Source: Sphingobium indicum BiD32 (GTDB lineage: Bacteria > Pseudomonadota > Alphaproteobacteria > Sphingomonadales > Sphingomonadaceae). Taken from it: a DNA stretch of 40,844 bases. The position numbers and the translations under genes are program-made. Within the stretch, counting starts at the first letter, position 1. Every line of letters starts with the position of its first letter. Under the pieces are notes generated by a model, which saw nothing but the letters and a program-made list of their open reading frames with translations, was not told the DNA's origin and did no database searches. The DNA is taken from positions 1-40,844 of the forward strand of contig NZ_CAVK010000152.1 of NCBI RefSeq assembly GCF_000382885.1. Reading direction: 5' to 3'. Positions 1 through 13,509 of the stretch are shown here, one piece after another.

Positions 1-108
1 CCGGTGAACAGCCCTCTAGGTAGACACGCAGATTCGGTCAACAGGGTTTTTCACGGTAATGGCAATTTTTCGTCCAAATTGTCCGCGAAGGCCCGAAAAC
101 ACCGGGTT

Positions 109-4515
<4,407 letters not shown>

Positions 4516-4516
<1 letters not shown>

Positions 4517-5784
4517 CAGCGATTCTCCGCGCTGGCAAGAAGGGGGGCGTGGCGGCCAGTCAGCCGGTCGAGCCGTGCGCCGTCGAGATGATAGGATTTG
4601 AGCAGGGTGATGCGGCGATCATAGGCGTCGATCATGGCTTCCTGCGCCTGCGTCACTTCCAGGAAGGTGAAGGCGGTGCCGCCGCGATTATAGCCCTCGC
4701 GCACCAGCATGACCGCGCGTTCGGCACTGGGCAGCACTGCGCTGTCGATCCGGTTGATTTCGCGCACGATCGCCGCGCGCTGCGCCAGCAGCCGGTCCAT
4801 GTCGCGTTTGACCTGCACCCGCAGTACCGCGATTTCCGCTTCGGCAACGCGGCGTTCTGCTTCGGCCTGCTCTATATTGCCGCGCTGGGCGCGACGACCG
4901 CCAAGCGGGATGGAACCGCCGACCACGATGCTGACATCATTGCCCTGACCATAATGGCGCAGGCCAGCGCGCAGCGTGGGGTCGGTGGCGCTGTTCGCCT
5001 CCGCCAGCCGCGCCCGCGCCGCTGCCGCGTCACGTTCCGCGTCGAGCAGGGCGACATCGATGGGCTGCGCGTCGGCTGCCGGGTCGGGAGCGAGGCGGGA
5101 AAAGCTGCTGGTGTCGATCTGCACGTCACTGTCCGCTCCCCACCAAGCGGCCAATGACAGGCGCGCGATCCGGGCGGCTTCGATCGCCTGTTCATGGGCA
5201 ATGCGAGCCTGCGCGACGGCAGTGCGGGCGCGTTCCAGCGCAAACAAGGGATCGAGCGCGCGCCCGACCCGGCGCGCGACTTCGCGTTCCAGCCTTTGGG
5301 CCAGCGTCAGCCGCTCCAGCGCCACGGGGATTGCGGCCTCGGCGGCCAGCGCTTCGACCCAGGCAGCCTGCGCCTGCGCCAATATGTCGAGCTGGCGCAG
5401 ACGGCCGCGTTGTTCGGTCACGTCGCGGTTCAGCCGGGCCGCGCCGACCCGCGCCTCCCGCTTGCCGCCGCGCTCCCATGTCCGCTCATACCAGGCGGTA
5501 GTCTGTGAACTGGCGACCAGAGTATAAGGGCCGCTGCGGGCAATATCCTCGACATCGACGGTGACGACATCCTGCGGCCGGACCTCCGCCTGACGCATGG
5601 CGGCGGTCGCCGCGTCACGCTGGGCGGCGGTGACAGCGACGCCGGGATCGGCCTGCGCGATACGCGACAGGGCGTCGGTGAGTGACAGCAGTTGCGCCGA
5701 TAAAGGCAGGGTCGGGAATAGGGCGCTGACCAGCAACGCGAGGGTCAGGCGCGGCAAGCCGCGCGGACGAACAGATGGAAACAT
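4516..5784 (-). CDS. czcC: TolC-family outer-membrane efflux protein, CzcC type
   Basis: This is the outer-membrane channel of the tripartite metal efflux complex. The 422 residues start with a Sec signal peptide (LTLALLVSALFPTLPLSAQ). A largely alpha-helical, Ala/Arg/Glu-rich body follows, with two repeated halves typical of the outer-membrane efflux protein family. Characteristic stretches include LAEANSATDPTLRAGLRHYG, GGSIPLGGRRAQRGNIEQAE and the C-terminal GYNRGGTAFTFLEVTQAQ. It is the second gene of a four-gene operon. It starts 58 bases after the His-rich small gene and shares the four-base ATGA junction with the adaptor. Length and context match CzcC/CusC proteins. Confidence 0.92.
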
Positions 5785-5842
5785 GAAAACAGGCTTTCGC
5801 TATGCGACGTGGACCAACCCGCGCCGCATGGCGGCGGCAGGT

Positions 5843-6256
5843 TCAGACGCGAAGTGCGATCAGCCTGGGTGGGCGTTCTGGCCCCTGCGAGACGGAGTCC
5901 GGCTCCACCCGATCAATCACTATGACGGGCGGCGCAGAGCGCGACGGTGGCACGGCAATCCCGGCCTGTCCGAGCAGGATGACGCCTGACCCACTGTCGC
6001 CATGATGGTGATGGCTGCCAGGCAGGCGATCGGGCTGACCATCCCGTTCTTCACCGCGCACATCATGGTCGGCGTCATGCGCTTCCTCAACCGATAGAGC
6101 GCTGAACAGCAGATGCCCGTGGCCTTGTGTCATACCGGGCGCGTGCTGGACCTGATCGATCATCCGCGACAGGCTCATGCCCGCAAACAGCGCCAGCAGC
6201 ACAATGCACAATAATGCACCCAGGCGAGAATTTGGGGAGGGGCGCAAAGCGGGCAT
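5843..6256 (-). CDS. Small His-rich exported or membrane-anchored protein leading the czc operon
   Basis: I do not recognise a named family. The predicted protein has about 137 residues. A hydrophobic N-terminal segment (LGALLCIVLLALFAGMSLS) could be a signal peptide or a single membrane anchor. A charged region rich in histidine and acidic residues follows (HAPGMTQGHGHLL, EEAHDADHDV, GSHHHHGDSGSG). The histidine clusters suggest metal binding in the periplasm. The gene is first in the metal efflux operon, 58 bases before the TolC-type gene, so a role as metal buffer or sensor is a reasonable inference. I chose the ATG at 6256 over a GTG six bases upstream; neither has a strong ribosome site. 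Position and composition resemble the small hypothetical proteins that often precede czcCBA genes. Confidence 0.7.
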   Translation of the reverse strand: MPALRPSPNSRLGALLCIVLLALFAGMSLSRMIDQVQHAPGMTQGHGHLLFSALSVEEAHDADHDVRGEERDGQPDRLPGSHHHHGDSGSGVILLGQAGIAVPPSRSAPPVIVIDRVEPDSVSQGPERPPRLIALRV

Positions 6257-6519
6257 TGGCACAGCCTATCCAAGCAGGCGTAACGGCACAAGCATCAGTT
6301 CATCGCAAACCGCGATCCCATGTTCCTTTTCCTGACACGGAATCAGCATATTCTGCTGCACCCGCACAAACCGCCCCCCCGCCATAGCATTGGACGATCA
6401 TGCCAGCTTTTGCATCGATCATGCGCGTCTTTGGTTTGGACGCATGACCCCCAACGCGCCTATTTCCCCTTTCAGGCACAGGCGTGGAATGTCCCGCCGT
6501 GGAGAGGAGAGCAGCGCTT

Positions 6520-7458
6520 ATGAGCCACTACAGCCCCACCGATATGGCCCGGCATCTGGGCGAAGGGCTGTTGTCCTTTCCGGTCACCCACTTCGATGCC
6601 GATGGCGCATTTTTGGAAGGTCCCTATCGCGAGCATTGCGCATGGATGCTGGGTCATGAACTGACCGGCCTGTTTGCAGCGGGCGGCACCGGCGAATTTT
6701 TCTCGCTCACCCCGGCCGAGGTTACCACGGTGGTCGCGGCAGCCGTAGCGGAAGGCGGCGGCAAGACGCCGGTCATCTCCGGCTGCGGCTATGGCACGGC
6801 GATCGCCACCGGCATTGCACGCGACGCGGAGAAGGCTGGCGCGGACGGCCTGCTGCTGCTGCCCCCCTATCTGATGCACGCCAAGCAGGAAGGGCTGGCC
6901 GATCATATCGAGGCAGTGTGCCGCTCCACCGGTCTGGGCGTCATCGTCTATAATCGCGACAATGCCGTCATCAACGACGAAACCCTCGCCCGCCTGTGCG
7001 AGCGCAACGCCAATCTGGTTGGATTCAAGGATGGCGTGGGCGACATCGAACTGATGACGCGCATCTATGCGCGGATGGGCGACCGGCTGACCTATATTGG
7101 CGGGCTGCCAACGGCGGAAACCTTCGCCACGCCATACCTCACCATGGGCGTCACCACTTATTCGTCGGCGATCTTCAACTTCATGCCGGAATGGGCGCTG
7201 GCCTTTTACAAGGCGGTGCGCGCGGGTGATCAGGCCCATGTCATGGACGGGCTGCGCCGGTTCGTGCTCCCCTACATTGCCCTGCGCAACAAGGGACAGG
7301 GCTATGCCGTATCGATCGTCAAGGCCGGGATGCGGGTCATCGGCCGGGATGCCGGGCCGGTGCGGTCGCCGCTGACCGATCTGTCGGCGGCTGAGGAGGC
7401 CGAACTGCGCGTGCTGATCGAAGCGGTATCGCCAGGATCATTGTCCGCCGCTGCGTGA
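6520..7458 (+). CDS. kdgD: 5-dehydro-4-deoxyglucarate dehydratase
   Basis: This class I aldolase-fold enzyme of the DHDPS/NAL family dehydrates and decarboxylates 5-dehydro-4-deoxy-D-glucarate to 2-oxoglutarate semialdehyde. This is a step of glucarate, galactarate and oxidative uronate catabolism in the cytoplasm. The 312 residues include the family-specific [13 protein letters not shown] motif (residues 55-67), the conserved tyrosine in VIVYNRDNA (Tyr144), and the Schiff-base lysine in GFKDGVGD (Lys170). I start at ATG 6520 because GGAGAGGAGA lies 9 bases upstream; a GTG at 6484 lies upstream of that ribosome site. A LysR gene follows after a 28-base gap. An ACS-family sugar-acid transporter is encoded nearby. 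The downstream semialdehyde dehydrogenase is not in the window. Confidence 0.9.
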   Translation: MSHYSPTDMARHLGEGLLSFPVTHFDADGAFLEGPYREHCAWMLGHELTGLFAAGGTGEFFSLTPAEVTTVVAAAVAEGGGKTPVISGCGYGTAIATGIARDAEKAGADGLLLLPPYLMHAKQEGLADHIEAVCRSTGLGVIVYNRDNAVINDETLARLCERNANLVGFKDGVGDIELMTRIYARMGDRLTYIGGLPTAETFATPYLTMGVTTYSSAIFNFMPEWALAFYKAVRAGDQAHVMDGLRRFVLPYIALRNKGQGYAVSIVKAGMRVIGRDAGPVRSPLTDLSAAEEAELRVLIEAVSPGSLSAAA

Positions 7459-7486
7459 CTTGCGCGCAGGGCCGGGCTATTTGGTG

Positions 7487-8377
7487 ATGATGTTTGAACT
7501 CAGCCAGCTCCGCTGCTTCGTCGCCGCCGCCGAAGAACTCCACTTCGGCCGCGCGGCGCAGCGCCTCAACATGACGCAATCGCCGCTCAGCCGACAGATC
7601 CAGCTGCTCGAACGGATATTGGACGTACAATTGCTGGAACGCACCAGCCGTCAGGTCAGCCTGACCCCGGCGGGCAGCGTATTCCTGATCGAGGCGCGGC
7701 GGATCGTGCGCCTGTCCGACAGCGCGGCCCTATCCGCGCGGCGCGTAGCGAAGGGAGATGCGGGACGGGTGGCGCTCGGCTTTACCGCCGTATCAGGCTA
7801 TAATGTCGTGCCGCGCATCGTGGCGCAGGCGCGCGCGGCGCTGCCCAATATCGAGCTGGAATTGCGCGAGATGGTGTCGAGCGAACAGGTCGATGCCCTG
7901 CTCACCGGGCTGATCGACATCGGCTTCGTCCGCCCGCCGGTCGACCGGCATGAGTTTGAGACGAGTTGCGTGCTGCACGAACCCTTGTTCGTCGCCCTGC
8001 CGCCGGGCGATCCGCGCCAGTCGAAAGCGGCGCTGGAACCGGCCGATTTCGATGGCCAGCCGCTGATCATGTATTCGCGTCAGGGGGCGAGCTATTTTCA
8101 CAATATGCTGGTGCGCCTGTTCGACGAGGCGCAGGTCGCGCCCCTCTATGTCCAGCATGTGACGCAGATTCATTCGATGCTGGGGCTGGTCCATGCCGGG
8201 GTTGCGGCGGCAATCGTGCCGGAAAGCGCGACCGGGCTGCACATGATGGACGTGCAGTTCCGCCGCCTGATGACGCCGATCGACAAGCCGGTCGAGCTGC
8301 ACATGGCCTGGCGGCGGGACAATGCCAATCCGGCGCTGCCCGCGATGCGGCAGCTATGCACCGAAGCGACCGGATGA
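7487..8377 (+). CDS. LysR-family transcriptional regulator
   Basis: The protein has an N-terminal winged helix-turn-helix (FELSQLRCFVAAAEELHFGR, then RLNMTQSPLSRQIQLLE, about residues 3-60). A periplasmic-binding-protein-like effector domain follows. This is the standard LysR layout at 296 residues. The HTH wording is close to the CatM/BenM-like branch that often responds to organic acids. It lies 28 bases after kdgD on the same strand and shares an ATGA overlap with the esterase gene. It is therefore probably co-transcribed with both, and is the natural candidate regulator of the sugar-acid module and of the divergent transporter and receptor promoters. The effector is unknown; an aldarate or one of its breakdown products is an inference. 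Two adjacent ATG codons (7487, 7490) are possible starts. Confidence 0.9.
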   Translation: MMFELSQLRCFVAAAEELHFGRAAQRLNMTQSPLSRQIQLLERILDVQLLERTSRQVSLTPAGSVFLIEARRIVRLSDSAALSARRVAKGDAGRVALGFTAVSGYNVVPRIVAQARAALPNIELELREMVSSEQVDALLTGLIDIGFVRPPVDRHEFETSCVLHEPLFVALPPGDPRQSKAALEPADFDGQPLIMYSRQGASYFHNMLVRLFDEAQVAPLYVQHVTQIHSMLGLVHAGVAAAIVPESATGLHMMDVQFRRLMTPIDKPVELHMAWRRDNANPALPAMRQLCTEATG

Positions 8378-9924
8378 GCGAGATCAACCGGCGCGCGCTG
8401 ATCGGCAGTCTGGCCGCAGCACCGCTGGTCGTGGCTGCGCGGGCGCCCTCCAGTCCGGTTGCGACGACGCGGCACGGGCGGGTGCGCGGGACGATCGAGC
8501 GGAATGTGCTGGCGTTTCGCGGCATCCGCTATGGTGCCGATGCCGCCCCGCGCCGCTTCCAGCGGGCTTTGCCGCCTGCGCCATGGCAAGGCATTGCCGA
8601 CGCCACCCGCTACGGCCCTGCCGCACCGCAGACCAGGCCAGAGGAGCAGACCTCGGAAGATTGCCTGTTCCTCAACGTCTGGACGCCCGCGCTGGACAAG
8701 GGGCGGCGGCCGGTCATGGTCTATCTGCACGGCGGCGCGCACGCCCATGGGTCGGGCAGCGATCCGCTCTATGATGGCGGCAATCTGGTGCGGCGCGGCG
8801 ATGTGGTGGTGGTGACGCTCAACCATCGGCTGGCGGCGCTGGGCTATGCCTATCTGGCGCAATTGGGCGGCCCGGCGGAATCGGGCAATGCCGGCAATCT
8901 GGACATCATCCTGGCGCTGCAATGGGTGCGCGACAATATTGCAGGGTTCGGCGGCGATCCGGCACGGGTGATGATTTTTGGCCAGTCGGGCGGCGGGGCG
9001 AAGGTCGTCACGCTGATGGCAATGGCGGAGGCCCGCCCCCTGTTCCACGCCGCTGCGACGATGAGCGGGCAGCATGTCACCGCCGCCGGGCCGAACCATG
9101 CGACCGCGCGGGCGCAGGCGTGGATGACCAGGGCAGGCGCGGCGGACGTGGCGACGCTGGCGCGTCTGCCGATTGGCCAACTGGTCGAGGCGATGGCGAT
9201 GACCGATCCGCTGGAGGGCAAGGGCGAGATCAGCTTCACCTCCACGCTGGATCATCATGTGCTGACGCGGCATCCCTTCGTGCCGGACGCCCCGCGCGAG
9301 GCGGCGCATATCCCGCTGATCATCGGCAATACCCATGACGAAACCGCGCTGTGGATCGAAAAGACGCTGCGCGCGGGCGATACGACATGGGACAATCTGC
9401 CCGACCGGCTGGCGCGGCAGATGGTCAAGGATCTGGCCCCCGACCATGTGATTGCGCGCTATCGCCAGCTTTATCCTGACCGGACGCCGGGGCAGATATT
9501 GCTGGCCGCTTCCACCGCCGGGCGATCCTGGCCGGGGCATTTGATCCAGGCGGAGGAGCGCGCGCGGATCGGCGCGCCGACCTGGATGTATCAGCTGGAT
9601 TTCCCCTGCCCCGACGCGGGCGGGATATTGGGCGCGTTCCATACGCTCGACATTCCGCTGGTGTTCGACAATGTCGATGCACCGGGTGCGCGGACGGGGG
9701 TGAGCACCGAAGCGCGGCGGCTGGCGGGAATGATGGCCGACGCCTTCATCGCGCTGGCACGGACGGGCGATCCCAATGGCGGGGCGTTGCCGCGCTGGCC
9801 GCATTTTGAGCTGACGCAGCGCCCTACGATGATCTTCGACCGGGACGTGCGGATCGAACATGATCCGCGCCGGGAGGAGAGGCTGTTGTTCGCGGTCGCG
9901 CCCTATATCAAGCCGGGCGGTTAG
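8374..9924 (+). CDS. Exported type-B carboxylesterase
   Basis: This is an alpha/beta-hydrolase of the carboxylesterase type-B (pNB-esterase) family with 516 residues. The start ATG overlaps the LysR stop. The N terminus has a twin-arginine-like signal (RRALIGS then AAAPLVVAA), suggesting periplasmic export. Family signatures are EDCLFLNVWTP, the oxyanion-hole motif HGG at 119-121, and the nucleophile elbow GQSGGG with Ser205. The GAFHTLDIP segment near residue 429 is the expected catalytic-histidine region. The substrate is unknown. Beside kdgD and a carbohydrate-type TonB receptor it could remove acyl or methyl esters from an imported sugar acid, but this is inference. It converges on the 609-residue gene, with a strong inverted repeat between them. 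Confidence 0.88.
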   Translation: MSEINRRALIGSLAAAPLVVAARAPSSPVATTRHGRVRGTIERNVLAFRGIRYGADAAPRRFQRALPPAPWQGIADATRYGPAAPQTRPEEQTSEDCLFLNVWTPALDKGRRPVMVYLHGGAHAHGSGSDPLYDGGNLVRRGDVVVVTLNHRLAALGYAYLAQLGGPAESGNAGNLDIILALQWVRDNIAGFGGDPARVMIFGQSGGGAKVVTLMAMAEARPLFHAAATMSGQHVTAAGPNHATARAQAWMTRAGAADVATLARLPIGQLVEAMAMTDPLEGKGEISFTSTLDHHVLTRHPFVPDAPREAAHIPLIIGNTHDETALWIEKTLRAGDTTWDNLPDRLARQMVKDLAPDHVIARYRQLYPDRTPGQILLAASTAGRSWPGHLIQAEERARIGAPTWMYQLDFPCPDAGGILGAFHTLDIPLVFDNVDAPGARTGVSTEARRLAGMMADAFIALARTGDPNGGALPRWPHFELTQRPTMIFDRDVRIEHDPRREERLLFAVAPYIKPGG

Positions 9925-9953
9925 ACCCCATGACTTCCAGTTGAATCTCCAAC

Positions 9954-10024
9954 ATCCATTCGTTTCGAGCGAAGTCGAGAAACCTGCGCATGACGTTTCT
10001 CGACTTCGCTCGAAACGAACGGAT
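9954..10024. repeat. Long inverted repeat, bidirectional hairpin between convergent genes
   Basis: Two 30-base arms at 9954-9983 and 9995-10024 are reverse complements with a single mismatch, separated by an 11-base loop. The arm core is TTTCGAGCGAAGTCGAGAAA. The element lies between two convergent genes, so it could stop transcription or protect messenger ends from both sides. A related sequence starts at 40828. This type of repeat is common in sphingomonad genomes, from general knowledge and not checked here. Confidence 0.85.
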
Positions 10025-10042
10025 CAAGGCACGTACTTCGCT

Positions 10043-11872
10043 CTATACCCGGTCCCACGGGAAGCTGAGCGTCGGGCGCAGCGCATAGCGCGTCATCGCC
10101 AGACGCAGGCGCACGCCGCAGCCCGCTTCCAGCCGCACCGTCACGTCGCGCCCACCCGCAGCGACGGTACGCCCGTCGATCGTCAGGCTGTCGATGCGAT
10201 GTTCGCCATAGGCACCCCCCTGCACGATGATATTGCGCGCGGTTTGGGGGTCGAGATTGACCAGCGTGACCTCCGTCGCATTGTCCGACAGGCTGTGAAC
10301 CAGCGCCGCGACCTGCGGCGGCACCCCGGCGCGGCGGGCGGCGGGATCGAAATAGCGCAGGCGGCAATGGAGCGGCACGCCCCCTTGCGGCGGCGACGTT
10401 TTGGACCAGGGCGGACGGGCAATGTGCAGGCCGCCCGTCATCAACTGGACAAGGCTCGTGACGCTGGCGGGGTTAATGCCGATCGGCCAGTCAGCCAGAC
10501 GGGTCTGCGGCGTGGTCGTGTCGCCTTCGCGCAGGGCTACGCGGTCGGCCACGCGCTTGAGGTCCGCTTCGATCGCACGTTCGGCATAAGTGGGATCGCG
10601 CCCCTCCAGAAAGCCGATCCAGGGATGATCGCCAGCGGTTGCGCGATCTTCGGCGCGCTGCGACATATACCAGATTTCAAAGCCGTTGGTGCGGTAGGGA
10701 CCGGGCTTCCAGCCATACCAGCCGTCCGCGCCATACATGGTCGGCGCGTGGGACACGCCGTCGATGATCCGCGCGGCGGCGTTGATCCGCGCATTCTGTC
10801 GCCGCCACAGGTCGATATAGCGTTGGTCGCCGCTCATCAGCAGCGCGCCCATGAAGGCGGTTATCGAGCGGGGAACGCGGTTGCGATCCTCCCGCACCCC
10901 GGTCTGCGGTACGCGGGGGGAAAAGCCCCAGCCATAGACGCCCGCCCACCAATCCTTGCCGACCGTGCCGTCGGGGCGGACATGGCTGGGCAAGACATCG
11001 CCGTTGCGCGCGGCGCGCTCCACCCAGGCGTCGAGATAGTCGAGCGCCCAGCGGCGGAACCGCTCCCCTCCCCCAAGCGCATAGGCGTTGAGGCCCAGCG
11101 TCGTCGATTGCAGGTTCAGGGGATTGTCGCCGACTACATCGCCATATTCGGCATAATGATCGAGCGTTTCCTGATAATTGGTTTCGCCATGTTCCATGTG
11201 GAAGGGCGTCGGGTCGAAAGGATCGCCCGCCCAGTCGAGCGGGGTCGCGGGGCGCAGCATCGGGCCGCGGCTGCCGTTCATCAGGCTGCGCATCATCCGC
11301 AGTTTCGGGTCATAATTGGGGGCAGACCTGTCCCGGCCGGTGTAGAAATCGGCATAGCGGGCGGTGCGGGCGCGCAGCGCCGTGTCGCGGGGCATGGACA
11401 GGCCCATGACGTTGAAGCTGGTCAGCCCCTCCGCATTATGCTGCCAGTCCATCTGGACGGGAAATTCGCGGTGATACATGCCCCGCCGCGCGATCGGCAC
11501 GTCGATGGTGCGGGCGGCAGCAAACTGGCGCAGATGGCCTTCCCAGAAACGGGCGGCAAGGTCGCGGATGCGCTCTCCCCCGCCCAGCGCGTGGAGCAGG
11601 AACCAGTCATTGGTCGCTTCGGCAGCATCATCGGGACCGTCGTTCGCGCCCCAGCGCTCGAACACGCGCAGCCGGTCGCGCCGGTCGACATATTGTTTAT
11701 AGAAGTCGACGCAGGCCGCTTCATTGGCGGCGAGCAACTGGCGTTGCAGCACGGCCCAGCGCGGCGGCGGCATCGGCGTGCTGGCGACAAGTGGTGCGCG
11801 TGTTCGGGCCTGGGCTGGCAAGGCGAGTGCGGCAGCGCCGGTTACGAAAGCGCGACGACCTATGCGCATCAT
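10043..11872 (-). CDS. Tat-exported protein of unknown function in the sugar-acid operon (609 aa)
   Basis: I do not recognise the family with confidence. The N terminus carries a twin-arginine motif (GRRAFVTG) followed by a hydrophobic AAALALPAQA segment, predicting periplasmic export. The body is rich in aromatic residues and helices (WDVxx-like, WWAGVYGWGFSP, WYGWKPGPYRTNGFEIWYM), reminiscent of alpha-toroid glycan-active enzymes. The last 120 residues are beta-rich (ATEVTLVNLDPQTARNI), as in C-terminal beta-sandwich domains of such enzymes. The start ATG at 11872 overlaps the stop of the transporter gene (ATGA), so it is the second gene of that operon. A role in releasing or modifying a uronic-acid-containing glycan is a guess from context and architecture. 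The alternative is a non-catalytic binding protein. Confidence 0.75.
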   Translation of the reverse strand: MMRIGRRAFVTGAAALALPAQARTRAPLVASTPMPPPRWAVLQRQLLAANEAACVDFYKQYVDRRDRLRVFERWGANDGPDDAAEATNDWFLLHALGGGERIRDLAARFWEGHLRQFAAARTIDVPIARRGMYHREFPVQMDWQHNAEGLTSFNVMGLSMPRDTALRARTARYADFYTGRDRSAPNYDPKLRMMRSLMNGSRGPMLRPATPLDWAGDPFDPTPFHMEHGETNYQETLDHYAEYGDVVGDNPLNLQSTTLGLNAYALGGGERFRRWALDYLDAWVERAARNGDVLPSHVRPDGTVGKDWWAGVYGWGFSPRVPQTGVREDRNRVPRSITAFMGALLMSGDQRYIDLWRRQNARINAAARIIDGVSHAPTMYGADGWYGWKPGPYRTNGFEIWYMSQRAEDRATAGDHPWIGFLEGRDPTYAERAIEADLKRVADRVALREGDTTTPQTRLADWPIGINPASVTSLVQLMTGGLHIARPPWSKTSPPQGGVPLHCRLRYFDPAARRAGVPPQVAALVHSLSDNATEVTLVNLDPQTARNIIVQGGAYGEHRIDSLTIDGRTVAAGGRDVTVRLEAGCGVRLRLAMTRYALRPTLSFPWDRV

Positions 11873-13209
11873 GCCAGCTCCAGCCTGCGGATCGGGCCGA
11901 CGATGACCAGGAAAGCGAAAATGGTGAGCAGGCAATGTGCGCCCACGAAGATGAGCGCCCAATCGAACGACCCGGTCGCCGCGACGATGAAGCCCACCAC
12001 GATTGGCGTGACGATCCCGGCGATATTGCCGAACATGTTGAACACGCCGCCCGACAGCCCGGCCAGCTGCTTGGGCGCGACATCGGCCATGATCGCCCAG
12101 CCGAGCGAGGCCACGCCCTTGCCGAAGAAGGCCAGCGCCATGAAGGTAATGACCCATGCTTCGGATTCCGCCCAGACGCAGGCGATGATCAGGGTGGCAA
12201 GCAGCATCCCGGCAACCAGCGGCGTCTTGCGCGCCAGATCGAGCGAGCCGGTGCGGCGCAGGATGAGGTCGGAACCATAGCCACCCGCAAGACCCCCGGC
12301 AAAGCCGCACAGCGCCGGCACGGCGGCGGCAAAGCCCGCCTCCATGATGTTGAGGCCGCGTTCCTTGACCAGATAGATGGGAAACCAGGTGACGAAGAAA
12401 TAGGTCAGCACATTGATGCAATATTGGCCCAGATAAATGCCCAGCATCATGCGGTTGGCCAGCAATTGCCGGATGTTGGTCCAGGTGAAGGTCGGCGCGC
12501 GCGCCGCCTGCGCGGCGCCATCTTCCATATGGATAAGACCGCCGCCCGCCTCGATATGCGCCAGTTCGGCGGCGTTGATCGACGGATGCCGGTCCGGACT
12601 GTGGATATAGCGCAGGAACAGGGCGGTCGCCGCCAGCCCCAGCGCGCCCATGACCCAGAATACCGCGCGCCAGCCAAAGCTGTGGACCAGCCAGCCCATC
12701 AGCGGGGCGAAGGCGACGAGCGAGAAATATTGCGCGCTGTTGAAAATGGCGGACGCCGTGCCACGCTCCGCGCCAGGAAACCACGCCGCGACCAGACGGG
12801 CATTGCCGGGGAAGGACGGAGATTCAGCAAAGCCGACCATGAAACGCATCGCAAACAGCGTCGCCACCACGGGCAGGCCCGCGATCAGCCCGACCGTGCC
12901 CTGCATCGCGGTAAAGATGGACCAGAGCGCGATGGCGCCTGCATAAATGCGCTTGGTGCCGAAGCGGTCGAGCAGCGCGCCGCCCGGTATCTGCCCCAAT
13001 ACATAGGCCCAGGCGAAGGCAGAGAGGATGAAGCCGGTCTGCACCGGGGAAATGCCCAGTTCGCCCGACGCCGCATTGCCCGCGATCGAGAAGGTTGCGC
13101 GGTCGGCATAGTTGATCGACGTGATCAGGAAGATCAGCGCAATGATGCGATAGCGCACATGGCTGGGACGATCGACGGCGGTGGCGTTCGCGGTGACAGG
13201 ACGGATCAC
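11869..13209 (-). CDS. MFS transporter of the ACS family, glucarate/hexuronate type
   Basis: This is a 12-helix inner-membrane symporter of the anion:cation symporter (ACS) branch of the major facilitator superfamily. The stretch SINYADRATFSIAG, then FAWAYVLGQIPGGALLDRFG (near residues 33-85), is the classic GudP/ExuT pattern. That pattern predicts uptake of a hexuronate or aldarate. This agrees with the nearby kdgD, which acts on the same class of substrate. The protein has 446 residues with a cytoplasmic loop near the middle. The start is GTG 13209, with GGAGAG six bases upstream. It heads a two-gene operon with the exported 609-residue protein and is divergent from the TonB receptor gene at 13510. 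The exact substrate is not shown by sequence. Confidence 0.88.
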   Translation of the reverse strand: MIRPVTANATAVDRPSHVRYRIIALIFLITSINYADRATFSIAGNAASGELGISPVQTGFILSAFAWAYVLGQIPGGALLDRFGTKRIYAGAIALWSIFTAMQGTVGLIAGLPVVATLFAMRFMVGFAESPSFPGNARLVAAWFPGAERGTASAIFNSAQYFSLVAFAPLMGWLVHSFGWRAVFWVMGALGLAATALFLRYIHSPDRHPSINAAELAHIEAGGGLIHMEDGAAQAARAPTFTWTNIRQLLANRMMLGIYLGQYCINVLTYFFVTWFPIYLVKERGLNIMEAGFAAAVPALCGFAGGLAGGYGSDLILRRTGSLDLARKTPLVAGMLLATLIIACVWAESEAWVITFMALAFFGKGVASLGWAIMADVAPKQLAGLSGGVFNMFGNIAGIVTPIVVGFIVAATGSFDWALIFVGAHCLLTIFAFLVIVGPIRRLELA

Positions 13210-13509
13210 GAATGGCTCTCCTCAACGGTGCCGTCCATCTGTCGGAACGGTCGAAATGGCAAGGACCGACGCTAGCGGGACAGGCCGGGCCGGTCCAAGC
13301 CGAAATCCGCCATGATCCAGTCCCATCTTGGCTTGATGCCGCAGCCACTCCGCAACGCTGCCGCCGATCAGTGCAAGCCGTGCATTGATCCATGCGGCAT
13401 TGAGGTTGGCATCTTGGCCCGTTCCAGCGCTATCGAAGTAGGGCCGATCCGGTAATCAATGCCGGACATCATAAGCGCAAGCCGCAAACATTAGGGGAGT
13501 GATAGGGCC
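13210..13509. promoter_or_regulatory. 300-base divergent intergenic region
   Basis: This gap separates the ACS transporter (minus) from the TonB receptor (plus) and must contain both promoters. A ribosome site AGGGGAG at 13493-13499 serves the receptor. I see no copy of the TAACGATCGTTA palindrome found in the next module and no convincing -35/-10 pair. It is a candidate binding region for the LysR protein encoded at 7487. Confidence 0.45.

Noticed and set aside
1..108. Possible gene end or terminator at the left edge
   Set aside because: No open frame with family features and no hairpin with a T run could be seen.
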